From Maratus speciosus (lineage: Eukaryota; Arthropoda; Arachnida; Araneae; Salticidae): a stretch of DNA of 64,000 nt. Positions within the stretch are counted from its first letter, which is position 1, and every line of letters starts with the position of its first letter. The stretch spans positions 283,819,836 through 283,883,835 of the forward strand of contig OZ010792.1 in NCBI GenBank assembly GCA_963932465.1. The letters are read 5' to 3'. The translations under genes and the position numbers were made by a program. The notes beneath the pieces are model-generated. The model was not told where the DNA came from and ran no database searches. It was given only the letters and a program-made list of their open reading frames with translations. This document shows positions 21,700-34,021 of the stretch, piece by piece.

Positions 21700-22807
21700 T
21701 CGTATATAAGAGCATGGCCATTAGCCAAGAGATCATTAAATAATCTGTGTTTTCCGAGAATAGAGCCACAAGAGGAGTGTCTATGTATTATTGTGTACAA
21801 GTTTTACGAAAGCAATATTCATCAAGGAGCAAGTCCATCGTGAACTATTTATTTTCCGAAAATATCACCAAACGAACTACATACGATGTTCTAGAATGTT
21901 ACTAGGAGGGACTCTCGGCCAAAAAAGAACTGGGATCGGGTAGGAAGGCCAAAAAAAAAAAAATCTAAGCCAGAGTCAGAGCAGTTGAAAGGACTGTTTG
22001 ACGAAAACGACCGAGTATTAATCCATCCCAATGCCTTCGAAATACAGTGTTTCACCTAACCACCAACAAAAGACAATCACTAAGAACCTGAACATCAAAT
22101 ATTACAAGAAATGGCCATAACAGAATGAACATAAAAACAAAGAACGTCGTGAAAACGAAGTGTGGTCACTTGTTCAGAAAATTCTCTGATAGAATATTCA
22201 TCTTCGATGACGGTGACGGCTCATATTTTAAGCTCAAGCGTTCCACGTTTAACTATAACGGTGGCTATTATACATCTGACGTCTCTACGACCCAAGATAT
22301 CATTAAATTTTCTACTAAGGCAAAATTCCAAGACAAGATCCTCGTATGGATTGCAATGGGTCCGAAAGGTTTGGGTCGTCCGTTCATCCGAAAGTCTGGG
22401 TTCGCTGTCAATGGGCAACGACATTTGAACAAGAGCATTCGCCGTCTTCTTATCCCCTACATCTGTAGCAACTACAATGACGGTGATTACTGTATCTGAC
22501 CAGACTTGGATAGCAGTCATCTCTGCAAAATCGTTCTCAGCCATTTCCGCCAGCAAAATTTCACTTTCATAAAGAAGTCTGACAACCTGGTTAGCGTTCC
22601 CCAAATTTGACCAATTGAGCGGTTCTGAAAGTATCTGAAATCAAAAGTGTATGCCAAAGGCTAGAAAGCAGGTAACATCCAGAAATTGATCAATCGAATC
22701 AAGTATTGTTTAAAAATTATGAACTTAAATTTTGTTCAATGTCTAGCAAGTACCACCAAAAGTAAAATCGATAATGTCAAACGAAACGGTTTAATTGAAA
22801 TCCGATA
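21700..22807 (+). pseudogene. Tc1/mariner-family transposase remnant
   Basis: Several frames give blocks of a DDE transposase. First is an HTH region (SKSIVNYLFSENITKRTTYDVL, split here as SKSIVNYLFS and TKRTTYDVL), then GSGRKAK, then NIKYYKKWP. The main block at 22125-22499 contains IFDDGDGSYF, YYTSDV, KFQDKILVWIAMGPKGLGRP and NDGDYCI. Beyond a stop come PDLDSSHL, a degenerate third box (PIERF where PIEDFW is expected) and a C-terminal KIDNVKRNGLIEIR then stop. The third catalytic Asp is lost and several stops and frameshifts are present, so it is dead. The start is approximate. Confidence 0.75.
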
Positions 22808-22979
22808 ACAGTTTTACAGAGGAATGTGGTTATTGAAGTCACCTTACAGTGCCCATTTGAGTTCTTTATCTCGTTTTTTAATGACTTTCAAGTCAAGAAA
22901 AGTTTGTGCAGATTTCTAGGAAACAGTCCTTATACCACATTTAAAAACCATATTTCAATAATTACCGCCCATAACCGTA

Positions 22980-25900
22980 AAAGTAATCCAGTTCTTTTGT
23001 GAGGCTCTGTATATGATCTATAAATTTGTACATATGATACACAGTGTGCTTAAATTATGTTTAGTAAGAAAATGCATAACATAGTAAAAAATTCCCCTTC
23101 AGCAGTTTCTACCGATAGAGGGAAACGTACTTAAATTCTTTTGTACAGCCCTGTATATGACATACAGATTTTAATACACACCACATATTAATGCTGAAAT
23201 TTACAAGCAATGCTTAAGCTACTTAAATTACACTTCCATGAGTAGGCGATCCATAGGCGATTATATATCCAGTTCTTTGCATAGTCCTGTATATGATTTT
23301 ATTTATATGCAGCAAACATACCTTAGTATATTATAACTAAATGTAGTTGAGCTTGAAAGACAACTTGAAGCTGCATAACTCAAATTAAAAGTAACATCTT
23401 TAAGCAATTCCTGCTCTTTCTCAATAATGTTTACGAATTTTTCTGCGTGTCTTACGAATTTAAAAATTGCTCTGTATATGTTCTATAGAATTTATGTACA
23501 CCATGTAGTATTCAAAAATTTAGTTAAACTAAAAAACCATACCATAAGTGAAAACGGACTTGCAGCAATCATTCCTAATAGCCAAACTTCGCATACAGAT
23601 TTGTTCCCGAAATCTTTTATGTGTCCCTGTAAATGAATGATAAATGCAATCCCCATCCTATTTTACTGCAAGCATTTTGTTGTTAGCTCCAGTAATATAT
23701 ATCAGTTTCATCAGGTTTGAAATAGTACAACATAATTGAAATACGCTACGAACAGTTTTTACCCGTAGACCATCAAATAATCGAACTCTTTTGCATAACC
23801 TTGTAAATGAGTGATGAATGCTTCGCACCCCATATTCTACACAAAGTATGTATTAGCACTAGAGATGAGACGGACTCAACCCGGACCTGACACGGGTTTG
23901 ATTTTTATACCAGCCTTCGGGCTCGGGCCCATTCTTTCTCAAATTGGCAATTTTATTTATTCTCGTACTCGTGTAGAAACAAAAAATAATTTTTTTACCC
24001 CTTAAAAATTAATTATCCCATTGCAAGTCTTTTTAATGCTATTTTGATCAGGAGGAAAGAGAAATAGATTTTCTTTCTTTTTTTTTTTTTTAGTATTTGT
24101 CGAACATTATTTTGAAAGAAAACTTGTGATATTTGATGATTTATGTCTGTAGTTTAACGCGAGTAATGACCTATTGATGTTGGCGGTAATCAGAATATGG
24201 CGCCATTAGGATACTGTTTAATTGGAATGTTTATTTATTATTACTTTTTTCAGAGATCTAACGCGAAATAAATATTTTCTTTTACGTCAATCAGCATTAG
24301 CCTAAGATTTGCAAATTTTTAGTCTCCTATTGTCTGCGATTGTAATCGTTCTTTATATGAAAATAATGTTGGTGATTTTATTCATGCTTCTTCTTGAAGT
24401 CTGCTCATTCTGTGGCTCTGTTTTTCATATTCATACAATCACTTTCATACGTAAGTAGATAAAATTGGCATGTGTTGTTATCCCCGATTGAAAGTAATCA
24501 AGCAGCGTTTCCTCTTTTTCTATAAAAGCTTCAGATCTTTTCGGTAACGGTGTCAAATTTATAATTTAAACTTATTTTCAAAGCCATGATAAATGCGAAA
24601 GATGTACACCTTTTATAGGAAACAGAAAACGCTGTTCGATTCTTCGTCATATAAATCATAATTTCTGCAAATTTCATTAATTTATACATAAAATGCTCTT
24701 CGTTATTGTGTCCATCAGGTATACCTACTTGTTGCGGGAGAAAAATTTAAAAATCTTTTTAGGGAAGTATATTTCTATTTGACACTAAACGTCTCTTTTG
24801 ATAAGATTTAATGTAAATTTCATAAAATTAATTATGTGCTAGAGATTAACAGTTGTTAAAAAATGAGATCTATTACATTTAGAAAAAACAGCTTTTAAAT
24901 ATGCATTTTTGTTAAACCTTTTTTTTCCGTGCATACTTTCGGTATCGGAATCGGGCTCTGATGGCACAAACTTTTTCGAATTCGGATTTAAAATTGTTGG
25001 CCCCGGGCTCTGAAAAATGAGCCCGGACTCATCTCTAATTAGCACATCTCAGAAATTTTTATCAATTTCATTATGTTTGTAACGGAGTAACATTATTAAA
25101 ATACGTCACAAATATTCTTTCTTCATAGACTATAATATAACGGAATACTTGTGAGTTCTCCTGGACGCGAACTGTAAGTGCTAAACATAACATTACATGT
25201 AGTAGTAATCTTTTAGTACACCCCAATAATGTGTATAAATGTTATTATGTTTAAATACTGTAATACAACAATATTAAAATATACCGCAAATGATTTTACC
25301 CGATAGACCATAATCTAACGGAATACTTTTGAGTCCTCCTGGAAATGAACTGTGAATGATACACACTTCATTTTGAATACCGAACATTCCATTGTAAACA
25401 TAATAACATATATCAATTACGCGTTAATCCGAGTATATTTACGTGAGTTAGAGCATGACCAGACGGGCAAACAAACCCAAATCACTTTTCAACTGCGTTG
25501 GAAAGTGTTACAAATATTTCTTGAAGAATCCCATGCTTATGAAAATGTTAAGAATGGCATGCTATTTCAAACCCTTCCCCTCAAACAAAATCTTGCCTCC
25601 TCTCCCCACTCTAAGAAACTTATTAAATGGCTTTTTGTCCTGTCCGTAAAGCCTGCAAAGTCCAAAAAAAAAAAAATCTCCGTTTTAGACAGGTACCCTT
25701 CTTAGCAAGAATAATTATATAGTGCTTTCTTCATAGAAACTTAATTTTTTTTTTCCGTTTACGAAACAATTCTTTTTTTGACAGGTTTCGTATTCGCAAG
25801 TTTTACAATAAATGTAATATACCTATACTCTTCAGAGGTATACTATAGAAAGGATGTTTTAAATGCCTTTAAAAATACTTGTAAAAAGGGAAACTGTCTA

Positions 25901-26100
25901 TAATAGAATACTGTCTTAAACGGAAAAAATGTTAGTCACTATCTTGAAATTATACCTACTAAGATAAAAAAAACCTCCTTAAAACGGCATTTTTCATAGG
26001 TTTTCGTTTTGATGGGAGAGAGTACAGGCTCCCCCCCCCCCCCCGCCGCCGAACCCCACCCCACCCTTGGCTATGCCACTGTTCTCAAAGACAGCCTTGC
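22980..26100. repeat. Mariner-end satellite inside the first hAT composite
   Basis: Diverged units each end in a variant of CTTTTGTGCAGCCCTGTATA: near 23010, 23150, 23290, 23470, 23630 and 23810, resuming after the nested element near 25160 and 25340. Many units contain CAGCAAT and ATAGACCATAAT blocks. A decayed pogo-like piece occurs near 25890-26000. The array is interrupted by the nested element at 23860-25037. Confidence 0.65.
23860..25037. mobile_element. TAGAGATGAG hAT element, 1178 bp
   Basis: Inverted ends TAGAGATGAGACGGACTC and GAGTCCGGGCTC (minus-strand reading of the right end after TAGAGATGAG) are flanked by exact 8-bp duplications ATTAGCAC (23852-23859 and 25038-25045). GC-rich subterminal CGGGCTCGGGCC blocks are inverted at the right end (GGCCCCGGGCTC). 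The interior has no recognisable transposase. Confidence 0.92.
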
Positions 26101-26133
26101 CCCCCCCAAGAAAATTCTGAAATGGCGCCCCTG

Positions 26134-26490
26134 TAACTCTTACGATTTCTTCTGTGCACCCCTGTATATGATCTACGGCATTTATACACACAACGCAATT
26201 AATATGGAAAAATTTAGTTAAACTTAAAAACTCATATCACAACTAAAAATACACTTCCAGCAATCATCGTTAATATACAGTATTTTGTATACAGAAAAGT
26301 ATTTGAAATCTTTTGTGTGTCCCTGTAAATACTATACACTTTCTATTACACAGGAAGTAACTTGTAAACCACAGCAACATATATAATTTTATTATATGTG
26401 AAAGAGTTTAGCATAATTAAAATACGTCACAAACAATATTCCCCTTATACCATTATCTAATGGAATTCTTTTATGAGGATCTGTAAATGA
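26134..26490. repeat. Mariner-end satellite, right flank of first composite
   Basis: The array resumes with TAACTCTTACGATTTCTTCT then GTGCACCCCTGTATATGATC, and further units end near 26335 and 26480. This shows the 5-kb element inserted into the array. Confidence 0.7.
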
Positions 26491-27872
26491 ATCTGGGAGC
26501 ACGGCAGTGCGTCCGCCAAGTTCGCACAAGCCGTATAAGCTACCTTTTCTTGAACCATTTCGGCATACTTTTCACCCCCTCATAACGTCGTTTTAGGGAG
26601 AGATATAGAATTTTTTCTTTTATATACATGCTTGTATGGTCAAACTGAACTAAGATTCCACGATTTCATGTTTCTATATGTAGTAGTTTTCGAAATATTA
26701 AATTCCGAAAAAGCGCTTTTTTGTCACTGACTGACTTCGCATCATCAAATAACTAAGGTACTTCTAAAAGTCGTAGAATCATGAAATTTCACAAGTAAGT
26801 CGGGTTTGTAGCACAATTAACCAGAAAAATCTGAAAACACAGAATTTCCGCCTCTAAACCCTTCAAACAGGGGGTGTTTATTTGGCCGTAAACAGTTCCT
26901 TGTGCCAATGTTGGTCGCCAAAACTCGATTACAGAGTTTTGAAGGGGGTCACGTGATTTCAATCAGAATAACATTTTATATATATGCTTTTCCAAAGATG
27001 TTTGTTAAATAGAAAAAAATGAATATACCTAAAAATTTTAATCAGTATAGGTTATGATATATTCACAATATTAAAACAATAGCACATTTAACAAAATATA
27101 ATCGCAGTTCAGTACTTTTCCGATATAGAAGCCTTGGCGAAATAGAAAAAATTGCCTTGACGAGAAAAGAAATTTAGTAAAAACGCATTTTCTGGCAACC
27201 TATTTACTGTTTCATATACACAAGAAATTTTTTCCATATGTATACAATTTATTTGATGTAAGGAACCCGTTTATTTATTTTTATATACAGACAGAAATAA
27301 TTTGTACATAAAAAAACTATATTTTATACATGTATAAATAAAATGTTTATATGTATACATACATATATGGACAACATAAAAGTTCATCAGGTTTGTTTTC
27401 ATAGTTGTTTATATCATTTGGCAACATATCTCAGTTTCTGAAGTCCGAATTGCGCCAAGATTTAAAAAAAAATGTCAAGGCCCCTATAGTGGAAAAATAT
27501 CCTAATTCCATATGAGTGTTTAAAAATCTCCTTTTAATTAAATGAAATGTGTAACAAATAAACTGTCTTTAACGATGTGCGACAGATGCGGCGTCCGAAG
27601 TCCGCTGCTAATGTTATTATATTGTATTATTAGCCTACTTACTGTTAATTTATTGTTAATTTTAAATCTTTAAAAGAAAGATTATAGTTATAGATAAGAT
27701 ATGTTAGTCGCCAAAACCCGATTACAGAAAATTAGCCTGGGTTATAAAGGTGTTACATGATTTCAAGCTGAATGAATTTTCATATGCTTTTACAAAAATC
27801 TTAATAAGGCAAATCTTTCAATTTATCTGTCCATCTTTCTATCTTTTACTTCCTTAAAAGAAATTTTATTAA
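26491..27872. other. Unassigned AT-rich DNA
   Basis: No gene supported. The array stops abruptly at 26484-26490 before GGGAGCACGGCAGTGCGTCC, which could be the end of another insertion whose partner end I could not find. A TACATGTATAAATAAAATG-like region near 27330-27370 is low complexity. Confidence 0.35.
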
Positions 27873-28264
27873 AGACCGGGAGGCGTCTGCACAGATCACC
27901 ACCTCATCGAGTTGACAGCTGAAATTTTAGGATTAGTTAAATATTGATTAGCGTATTGAAATGTAACTGGTCTGCCAAGTCATATCTTTGTGAAAACCAC
28001 CTACAGACCCGATTTTACGGGTTAACTGGTGGATTTTCCATTGTGTTTTCCTGCACCCATTCCTCCATGTTTCCAAACTTTTGGATGCAGGAAAATACAA
28101 TAATAAACCTATCAGTTAACCACTAAAATTAGGTCTTCAAGTGGTTTCTACCAAGATATGACTTAACAGACCTGTTGCATTTAAATATGCTAATCTAGTT
28201 TTAACTAATCCTAAAATTTCAGCTGTAAACTCGATGAGGTTATGGCGTGTACAGACGCCTCCCG
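27873..28264. mobile_element. GACCGGGAGGCGTCTG inverted-repeat MITE
   Basis: Left GACCGGGAGGCGTCTG pairs with right CAGACGCCTCCCGGTC. Inner arms also pair with mismatches (CTCATCGAGTTGACAGCTGA against TCAGCTGTAAACTCGATGAG, ATTTTAGGATTAGTTAA, GGTTAACTGGTGGATTTTC). The whole 390-bp element can fold into one hairpin. No target duplication was determined and nothing is coding. Confidence 0.75.
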
Positions 28265-29403
28265 GTCTATTATAAATGTCGGAATTCTAATCTCAATAGC
28301 ATTCTGGTCAATCTGGCAATTATCCCTACTATTTATGGAACACTATTCCTTTAAGTGCGTTTTAATGATGTTAATGAACTTATGCATATGCATCATACAT
28401 ATTATACATATGCATATAATACGTAATACATTTGCATCATACATATTATAGGTATGTGTATAATACATAATACATATGCATCATTATGACGTCAGAATAA
28501 ACAAAACATTTTTTGTCGCCAAATTTGAGAATTGACATGATATATTACCAAATTTTGCGAAACTTTGCTAAATGTCGCCAAGCTTGGCGAATATTTGACG
28601 CTAATGGCTATTTTTAAATGAGTTAATTATTAATGCGAGCCATCTATTTTTATTTTTCCGCATATCATCTGAATAGTTATATGATATAACGTACTAATAT
28701 TTCCAAAGTGCTAATAGTTTCGTCACTGCCCAAAGCTTCTGCTATTGTTATTATATTGTACTGTTATTATACTTACTGTGACTATATTGTTAATCTTTAC
28801 ACCGCTAAAACTTCTGTATTATGTAAAGAAAAGTTACGGAAACTATTAAAGCATTGAAACTGCCAGTTCTCCTTATGATTATTATAATTCTATAATATGT
28901 AACCTGTTAATCGATATGTACGTTAGAATGAATCTTCTATAATCCGGTTCCTCGCATTTTAGTTTTCAGGTTTCAAATAAAATTAGCTAAAATCTTAAAA
29001 CCATGGCACATTGACTAATTGTTCAACACGATCAGATGAGAAGAATGATAGATTTTCAAATGGATCATGGCAGTGAGCCGGTAGACCTTCTATTCTTCCG
29101 TAATCGAGTCTATTGAAAAGGTTAACGTGAAAAAAAGATATTAGCATCAATATGGTTTAATACAAATGCAGATATTGTCAAAGGATTTCATAAGAACCAT
29201 TTCACTTGTAGCCAGTCGTATCAGTTAAAATACAACAATTGGCAGTGACCCCAATTAGAAAAGATTACTTAATAGGATTAAAAATTTCCGCATTAGAGAA
29301 CGAATCGTAACTGCTAAGTAAACATGCATAAGTGAGTTAAGCGATATTTGTCACGAAAGATGAAATACATAACAACACAAAATATATGATGTGCTTCCAT
29401 GAT
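28265..29403. other. AT-rich DNA, TATGCATCATA repeats
   Basis: At 28370-28485 a short imperfect array of GCATCATACATATTATA and its near-palindromic variants occurs. Beyond this no gene or repeat is recognised. A GTCGCCAA/TTGGCGAA cluster near 28515-28590 resembles inner parts of the local MITEs. Confidence 0.4.
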
Positions 29404-29550
29404 TATAAAGAGTTCTTGATTTCTCTATCAAAAGCTTCCGACTTGGCAAAAGAATGGGCAAGTAAATTAAATTATGAATAACAGACACATGATGCAATGT
29501 TTAGCATGGAATTAATACGGTCAATACTTCTTGCTAGAGGCGGCTAGTAC
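29404..29550 (+). repeat. Dispersed repeat, second copy
   Basis: AGTTCTTGATTTCTCTATCA through GAGGCGGCTAGTACTTTAAT parallels 220-375 with many substitutions. Confidence 0.5.
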
Positions 29551-29610
29551 TTTAATATAAAAAGAAATAAAGTATAAATTTGTATAGCTCAATAAAATAA
29601 ATTTAGTTAT

Positions 29611-29927
29611 TTTTATGTTAGCCGGGCGTAAGTGGCAAATCGCCAAATAATGTTCTCAACTCCATTGTTCATATTGCATTCATTTCATTTAAAGATATAT
29701 ACTTTTCAGTCATCTCATTTAAAATAGATGCATTTCCCTCATTTTATTTAATAGAATATTTAACATAGAAATAAATAAATAAATAAATAAGAAATAATAA
29801 CGTAAACCAAAATATTTTATTTGAAAATCAAAGCATTGTTTCTAGTTTACACATGTGAAAAATGAAAACTGCTATTGGCGAAAAAACAAAAGGCTAATGA
29901 GGATATTTGCTCTCGGCTAGCATAAAA
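29611..29927. mobile_element. TTTTATGTTAGCC MITE, 317 bp
   Basis: Ends TTTTATGTTAGCCGGGC and CTCGGCTAGCATAAAA are inverted with one mismatch in the first 14 bases. It is the uninterrupted relative of the nest at 2848-4241. It contains a short AAAT repeat near 29765-29785. Confidence 0.7.
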
Positions 29928-30005
29928 GTAAAGAAATTTAAGTTTTTTCATATTAATATAGTTTAGAATAACAAATTTGAAAAAACATACAAAAAGTAGT
30001 GATAT

Positions 30006-30954
30006 CCCAACAAAAAGTTTTCGGTAAAAAAGAAAAAAAGCGCCAAGTTCTCCTTAATGTTTCGGCCAGAAAAAGTAGTGATATCTGAAGTTCGCACAAG
30101 TTAAAAGCCAAACATCCCAAATCTTTCATTGAAAATGGCTTCCTGCGACTTGGCCGTTAATGCCTTCGAGAGAGTTTTTCAAATTTTAAAAAATGTACCA
30201 ATGAGCTACATGCCAACTACATTTTTTGATTATTTTAGGCATTTTGTGGCACAGAGTACAGAAATAAAATACACATTTGAAAAAAGCATTTAAACAACTT
30301 CAGTCTATTTAAATGCTTAGAAATTAAAAGTAACAAAATACTTGTATTCAGGAGCCCTAATTGCTAAAACATAATTAGTATCAGTATTTATCAGTTTATA
30401 AATCTCTCAGTTTATAACCTCTTAATGTATGCAAACAAACTGTATTAAATGTTCAAACGAAATAAATCTCTTTCGTCAATACACAAGATTTCAATATTAT
30501 ACAATAAAATATAATGTAACATATTGTAAGATTTGAAGTAAGTAAATTTTGTTTTATTTCTTGGGTTTTACGTTAATGACTTTAGCCCGTACAAAATGGC
30601 AATTAAACCACAAGTGGACTAAATGATCTGTAATCAAAACTAATGTTTGTTGAAACTGAATGGTAGTTATCAGAAATCTTTTACTTATAATGTCTTTATG
30701 TGAATTTGCCTCTTTGCATTCTCATATTACTTTTAATATTTAAATAATTCATAAATGTGTAATTTCTCAATCATTAATTTTGAAATGCTGTAGAAGGCAT
30801 TAACGGCCAAGTCGCAGGAAGCCATTTTCAATGAAAGATTTGGGATGTTTGGCTTTTAACTTGTGCGAACTTCAGATATCACTACTTTTTCTGGCCGAAA
30901 CATTAAGGAGAACTTGGCGCTTTTTTTCTTTTTTAGCGAAAACTTTTTGTTGGG
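30006..30954. mobile_element. CCCAACAAAAAG foldback element, 949 bp
   Basis: CCCAACAAAAAGTTTTCGGT at the left reappears inverted at the right end. The arms stay paired for about 170 bp, including AAGCGCCAAGTTCTCCTTAA and TGACTTGGCCGTTAATGCC-like sequence. AT flanks both ends. The loop has no recognisable coding sequence. Confidence 0.85.
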
Positions 30955-31254
30955 ATAATTAATATTCTTTGCACCACATATTTTACAGAATGTATATTTT
31001 AATACACTTCATTTTAATACATAGTTAAGATATTTTTTTCCATGTTTTGTTTTATTTGTTTTATGCTTCCATTCACCGAACTTTTTAAACACGCCTTGTA
31101 TACCTTGTCAAAATCAAAAGTGGAAGTTCTCCTTTACAGGGAAGGTAGTACTCAATGGTATTAATCAACAGCAAAAAAATCAAAATTTTTGAGATTGACA
31201 TTTTTGAAAAAAAAATTTTTTTGAAAAAAAATTTTAATTTTTAAAATCAACAAT
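30955..31254. other. Spacer with inverted copy of the 13.6-kb repeat
   Basis: Position 31107 onward is the reverse complement of the block ending near 13720 (CAAAAGTGGAAGTTCTCCTT). The rest is AT-rich and unassigned. Confidence 0.45.
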
Positions 31255-31601
31255 AAAAGAGAACTTTCTTATATTGTTGTTAAATAATACCGGGAGACAA
31301 TGGCACTGTTTACTTAATTCTCTTTACATTAGCTTATTTTCCAATTTTTAACTAATTTTTTTAAATTAAAGACAGAAACAGCCACTGTATCTCTTAACAG
31401 CACCTGATTTGCTCTTAAAAATCCCCAATCAAAGGAAAACGAATGGAAACCCGTTTACAGAGAGATCGCTACTGTTTTTTTTTTTTTATTATTATTATAA
31501 TTCAATCTTTCTAAAGCCGATCAAATTAGCGTACTTTTAGAATCTGGGGTGTCTGAACGGGGGGTTGGCGAGCGTAGCTCGTAGGGAGCAGAGCCCCCTA
31601 G
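31255..31601 (+). mobile_element. Helitron 3' fragment
   Basis: The tail of the Helitron family: ACTTTCTTATATTG, AATACCGGGAGACAATGGCA, AAGCCGATCAAATTAGCG and the terminal hairpin GTAGGGAGCAGAGCCCCCTA then G, followed by T. It is nearly identical to the tail at 46291-46629 and is part of a duplicated segment. Confidence 0.8.
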
Positions 31602-31923
31602 TTAAATATATGAATGGTTGCGTTATTTTACAGCCGACAAATCCAGCCAACTTGCGTGAATTTGTAGGTAGCTGTTCAGATAATTCCAAGTGATAACACA
31701 AGGTGGTTGTTTTGCAGTCGTACTACTAATCCATGCAGTCAATGTGTAAGTGTAACAAGGCAGTAGATTCAATAATCCGATGATTTCTCCATAAGAAACG
31801 AAGCCAGTTTGCCGTTCTAAGTCGTTTATTCATCAAACATGAAAACTTAAAGCAAGTCCCACACTATGAAAAAATTCGTAAAGCCGTCAGACTTTGGTAT
31901 TAATCTCTATGTGATGCTATATG
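31602..31923. repeat. Duplicated segment, copy A left part
   Basis: Single-copy-looking DNA nearly identical to 46630-46951. Together with 37009-37292 and the Helitron tail at 31255 it forms copy A of a segment of about 940 bp. Its partner is 46291-47229. No gene is recognised in it. Confidence 0.88.
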
Positions 31924-32102
31924 CAGGGGCGCCATTTGAGGGGGCTTGGGGGGGCATCCCCCCCCAAGGAATTTGATGTTTTAGAAAATTTATCTGTCAT
32001 CGCAGGTCAGACTCAAAAGAATTTAAAAAAATTATTCAAAACCTAAAATAGCTTGTCAAATTTTATTACAATAAAAACACGTATAAGTAAACACTTTAGG
32101 TA

Positions 32103-33176
32103 CAGTCGTGGAAAAAAAAAGTAAACACCCCTTACTAACTCCTCAACAAATTATCATAGAAGAAAGTTACTGGTACCGAACGATTGGAAATAAAGTCTAC
32201 TTTTAAATGATGTATATAAAATTTTCTTAGGGGGTCATCTACATATTAAAACGAATCCTAACTTCATTTTTTTCAAAGGCAATACCCAATTTTAACGAGA
32301 TATTTCAAATCTTCGGTTCAAACTATGCTTAGACACCAAATTTCAAGTCATTTGAATGATAAGTTTTTGAATTATAAACATTCAAAATTTAGTGCTTCTA
32401 ATGTTAAATTATATTTTCATATTTTTATTTATATCTCCCGAAATTATGCTCCTAATGTGCTAATTTTTTTTGTGGTAATAATACTAATATACCCAAACAT
32501 AAATAAGCTGAATTTGTAATTTTTATAATTTTATGATATGAATTATGAATTATGAAATTAATATTCGAAAAAATTATGAATTGCAACCTACAATTTTTTT
32601 GATGGATTTATATTTATTAAGTCCTGCTTTATGGAAATTCCAAAAATTTCACATTTTTCTTCCAAGTAGTTTTCAAATTATGCTTAAAAAACGTCAAAAT
32701 GATGGTTTAAGGGGCCGTCTATGATGGAAGTGAGTAGACATTTTGAAATTTATTCTGCCGTACTGTAATCTAACACGCTTCATTGTCTCCTTGAGTGGCG
32801 CTTAAGGTGCCTTGATCAAGGAAGCGGCTCTCTCGGTTAACAATCCAGTACGGAACTTCAATTTGGATACAGCCCTTAAAATACGCTCGTTTTAAAATAA
32901 TTAATTTCTCGGAAACTTATGGTACGAATTGCATAAAAATTCGTTTTTAGGCTAATTGAAGGGTGTAGAGTTCATTTATGCTGTCAGAATTGGGTACTGC
33001 TATTGAAAAAAACAAAGTTATGGTTCGTTTTAATATGTAGGTGGCCCCCTAAGCAAATTTTATATACATCATTTAAAAGTAGGCTTTATTTCCAATCGTT
33101 CGGTACCAGTAACTTTCTTCTACGATAATTTGTTGAGGAGTTAGTAGGGGGTGTTTACTTTTTTTTTCCACGACTG
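32103..33176. mobile_element. CAGTCGTGG mariner-type element, 1074 bp
   Basis: CAGTCGTGGAAAAAAAAAGT at the left and its inverted copy ending CCACGACTG at the right are flanked by TA on both sides. The arms extend about 150 bp with few mismatches (CTTACTAACTCCTCAACAAA, TACCGAACGATTGGAAATAA). The first composite element has the empty site (ACTTTAGGTAGATAAACT near 21285). No transposase is recognised. Confidence 0.9.
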
Positions 33177-33304
33177 TACATAAACTAATAATTATAAAAA
33201 AAAAAAATTCTAATTTGCCAATTTATCTATTTTTTCCAAGTCTAATTTGCAAATTTCGCAATTTTTTTCTGCGGTCAATTGACGAATTGATTTTGCGTCG
33301 CTCT

Positions 33305-33307
<3 letters not shown>

Positions 33308-33342
<35 letters not shown>
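33308..33342. repeat. Poly(A) tract
   Basis: An uninterrupted run of about 35 A in the second composite; the corresponding site in the first composite (near 21420) has no such run. It probably grew by slippage. Confidence 0.9.
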
Positions 33343-33344
<2 letters not shown>

Positions 33345-34021
33345 AGCAAATAAATAAATAAAATAACATGGTCTTCCCTTGAAAATTAAACAAGAGACAA
33401 AAATCATGCGTCAAGCATAGATTATGAAACACTTTCCAACACATCAAGAATGCTTTAGCAAAACAGCCTTTCAATAAGGTAAATAATGTATCTAATTAAA
33501 CATTTTAGAAAACATAAGGACTTTTTCCTAGAAATCCGCACAAACTTTGCGATTATGTAAAATAGCAAAGGAAATCGAATCAGGTGAAACTTGCGCTTGA
33601 AGTGTTGTGCTATGGTATATAAGAGCATGGCCATTAGCCAAGAGATCATTAACTAATCTTTGTTTTCCTAGAATAGAGCCACAAGAGGAGTGTCTATGTA
33701 TTATTGTGTACAAGTTTTACGAAAGCAATATTCATCAAGGAGCAAGTCCATCGTGAACTATTTATTTTCCGAAAATATCACCAAACGAACTACATACGAT
33801 GTTCTAGAATGTTACTAGGAGGGACTCTCGGCCAAAAAAGAACTGGGATCGGGTAGGAAGGCAAAAAAAAAAAAAAAAAATCTCCAAGCCAGAGTTAGAG
33901 CAGTTGAAAGGACTGTTTGACGAAAACGACCGAGTATTAATCCATCCCATGCCTTCGAAATACAGTGTTTCACCTAACCACCAACAAAAGACAATCACTA
34001 AGAACATGAACATCAAATATT

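Larger units (their letters stand above)
21107..26133. mobile_element. 5.0-kb composite element with hAT ends
   Basis: Ends CAGGGGCGCCATTT and AAATGGCGCCCCTG are perfect inverted repeats of hAT type, with exact 8-bp duplications TAACTCTT at 21099-21106 and 26134-26141. G-rich then C-rich subterminal tracts follow. No hAT transposase is visible. The interior is a dead mariner copy (to about 23015), a mariner-end satellite and a second hAT element (23860-25037). A sister copy lies at 31924-37008. Confidence 0.92.

Noticed and set aside
22105..23109. Tc1-like insertion with TA duplication inside the first composite
   Set aside because: No inverted ends at these borders, and the transposase reading runs through the left border. 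A deletion in the second composite explains the difference.
25352..25705. 117-codon frame at the end of the satellite in the first composite
   Set aside because: Satellite and poly(A)-slippage sequence. The counterpart at 36389-36601 is of different length, and no domain is visible.
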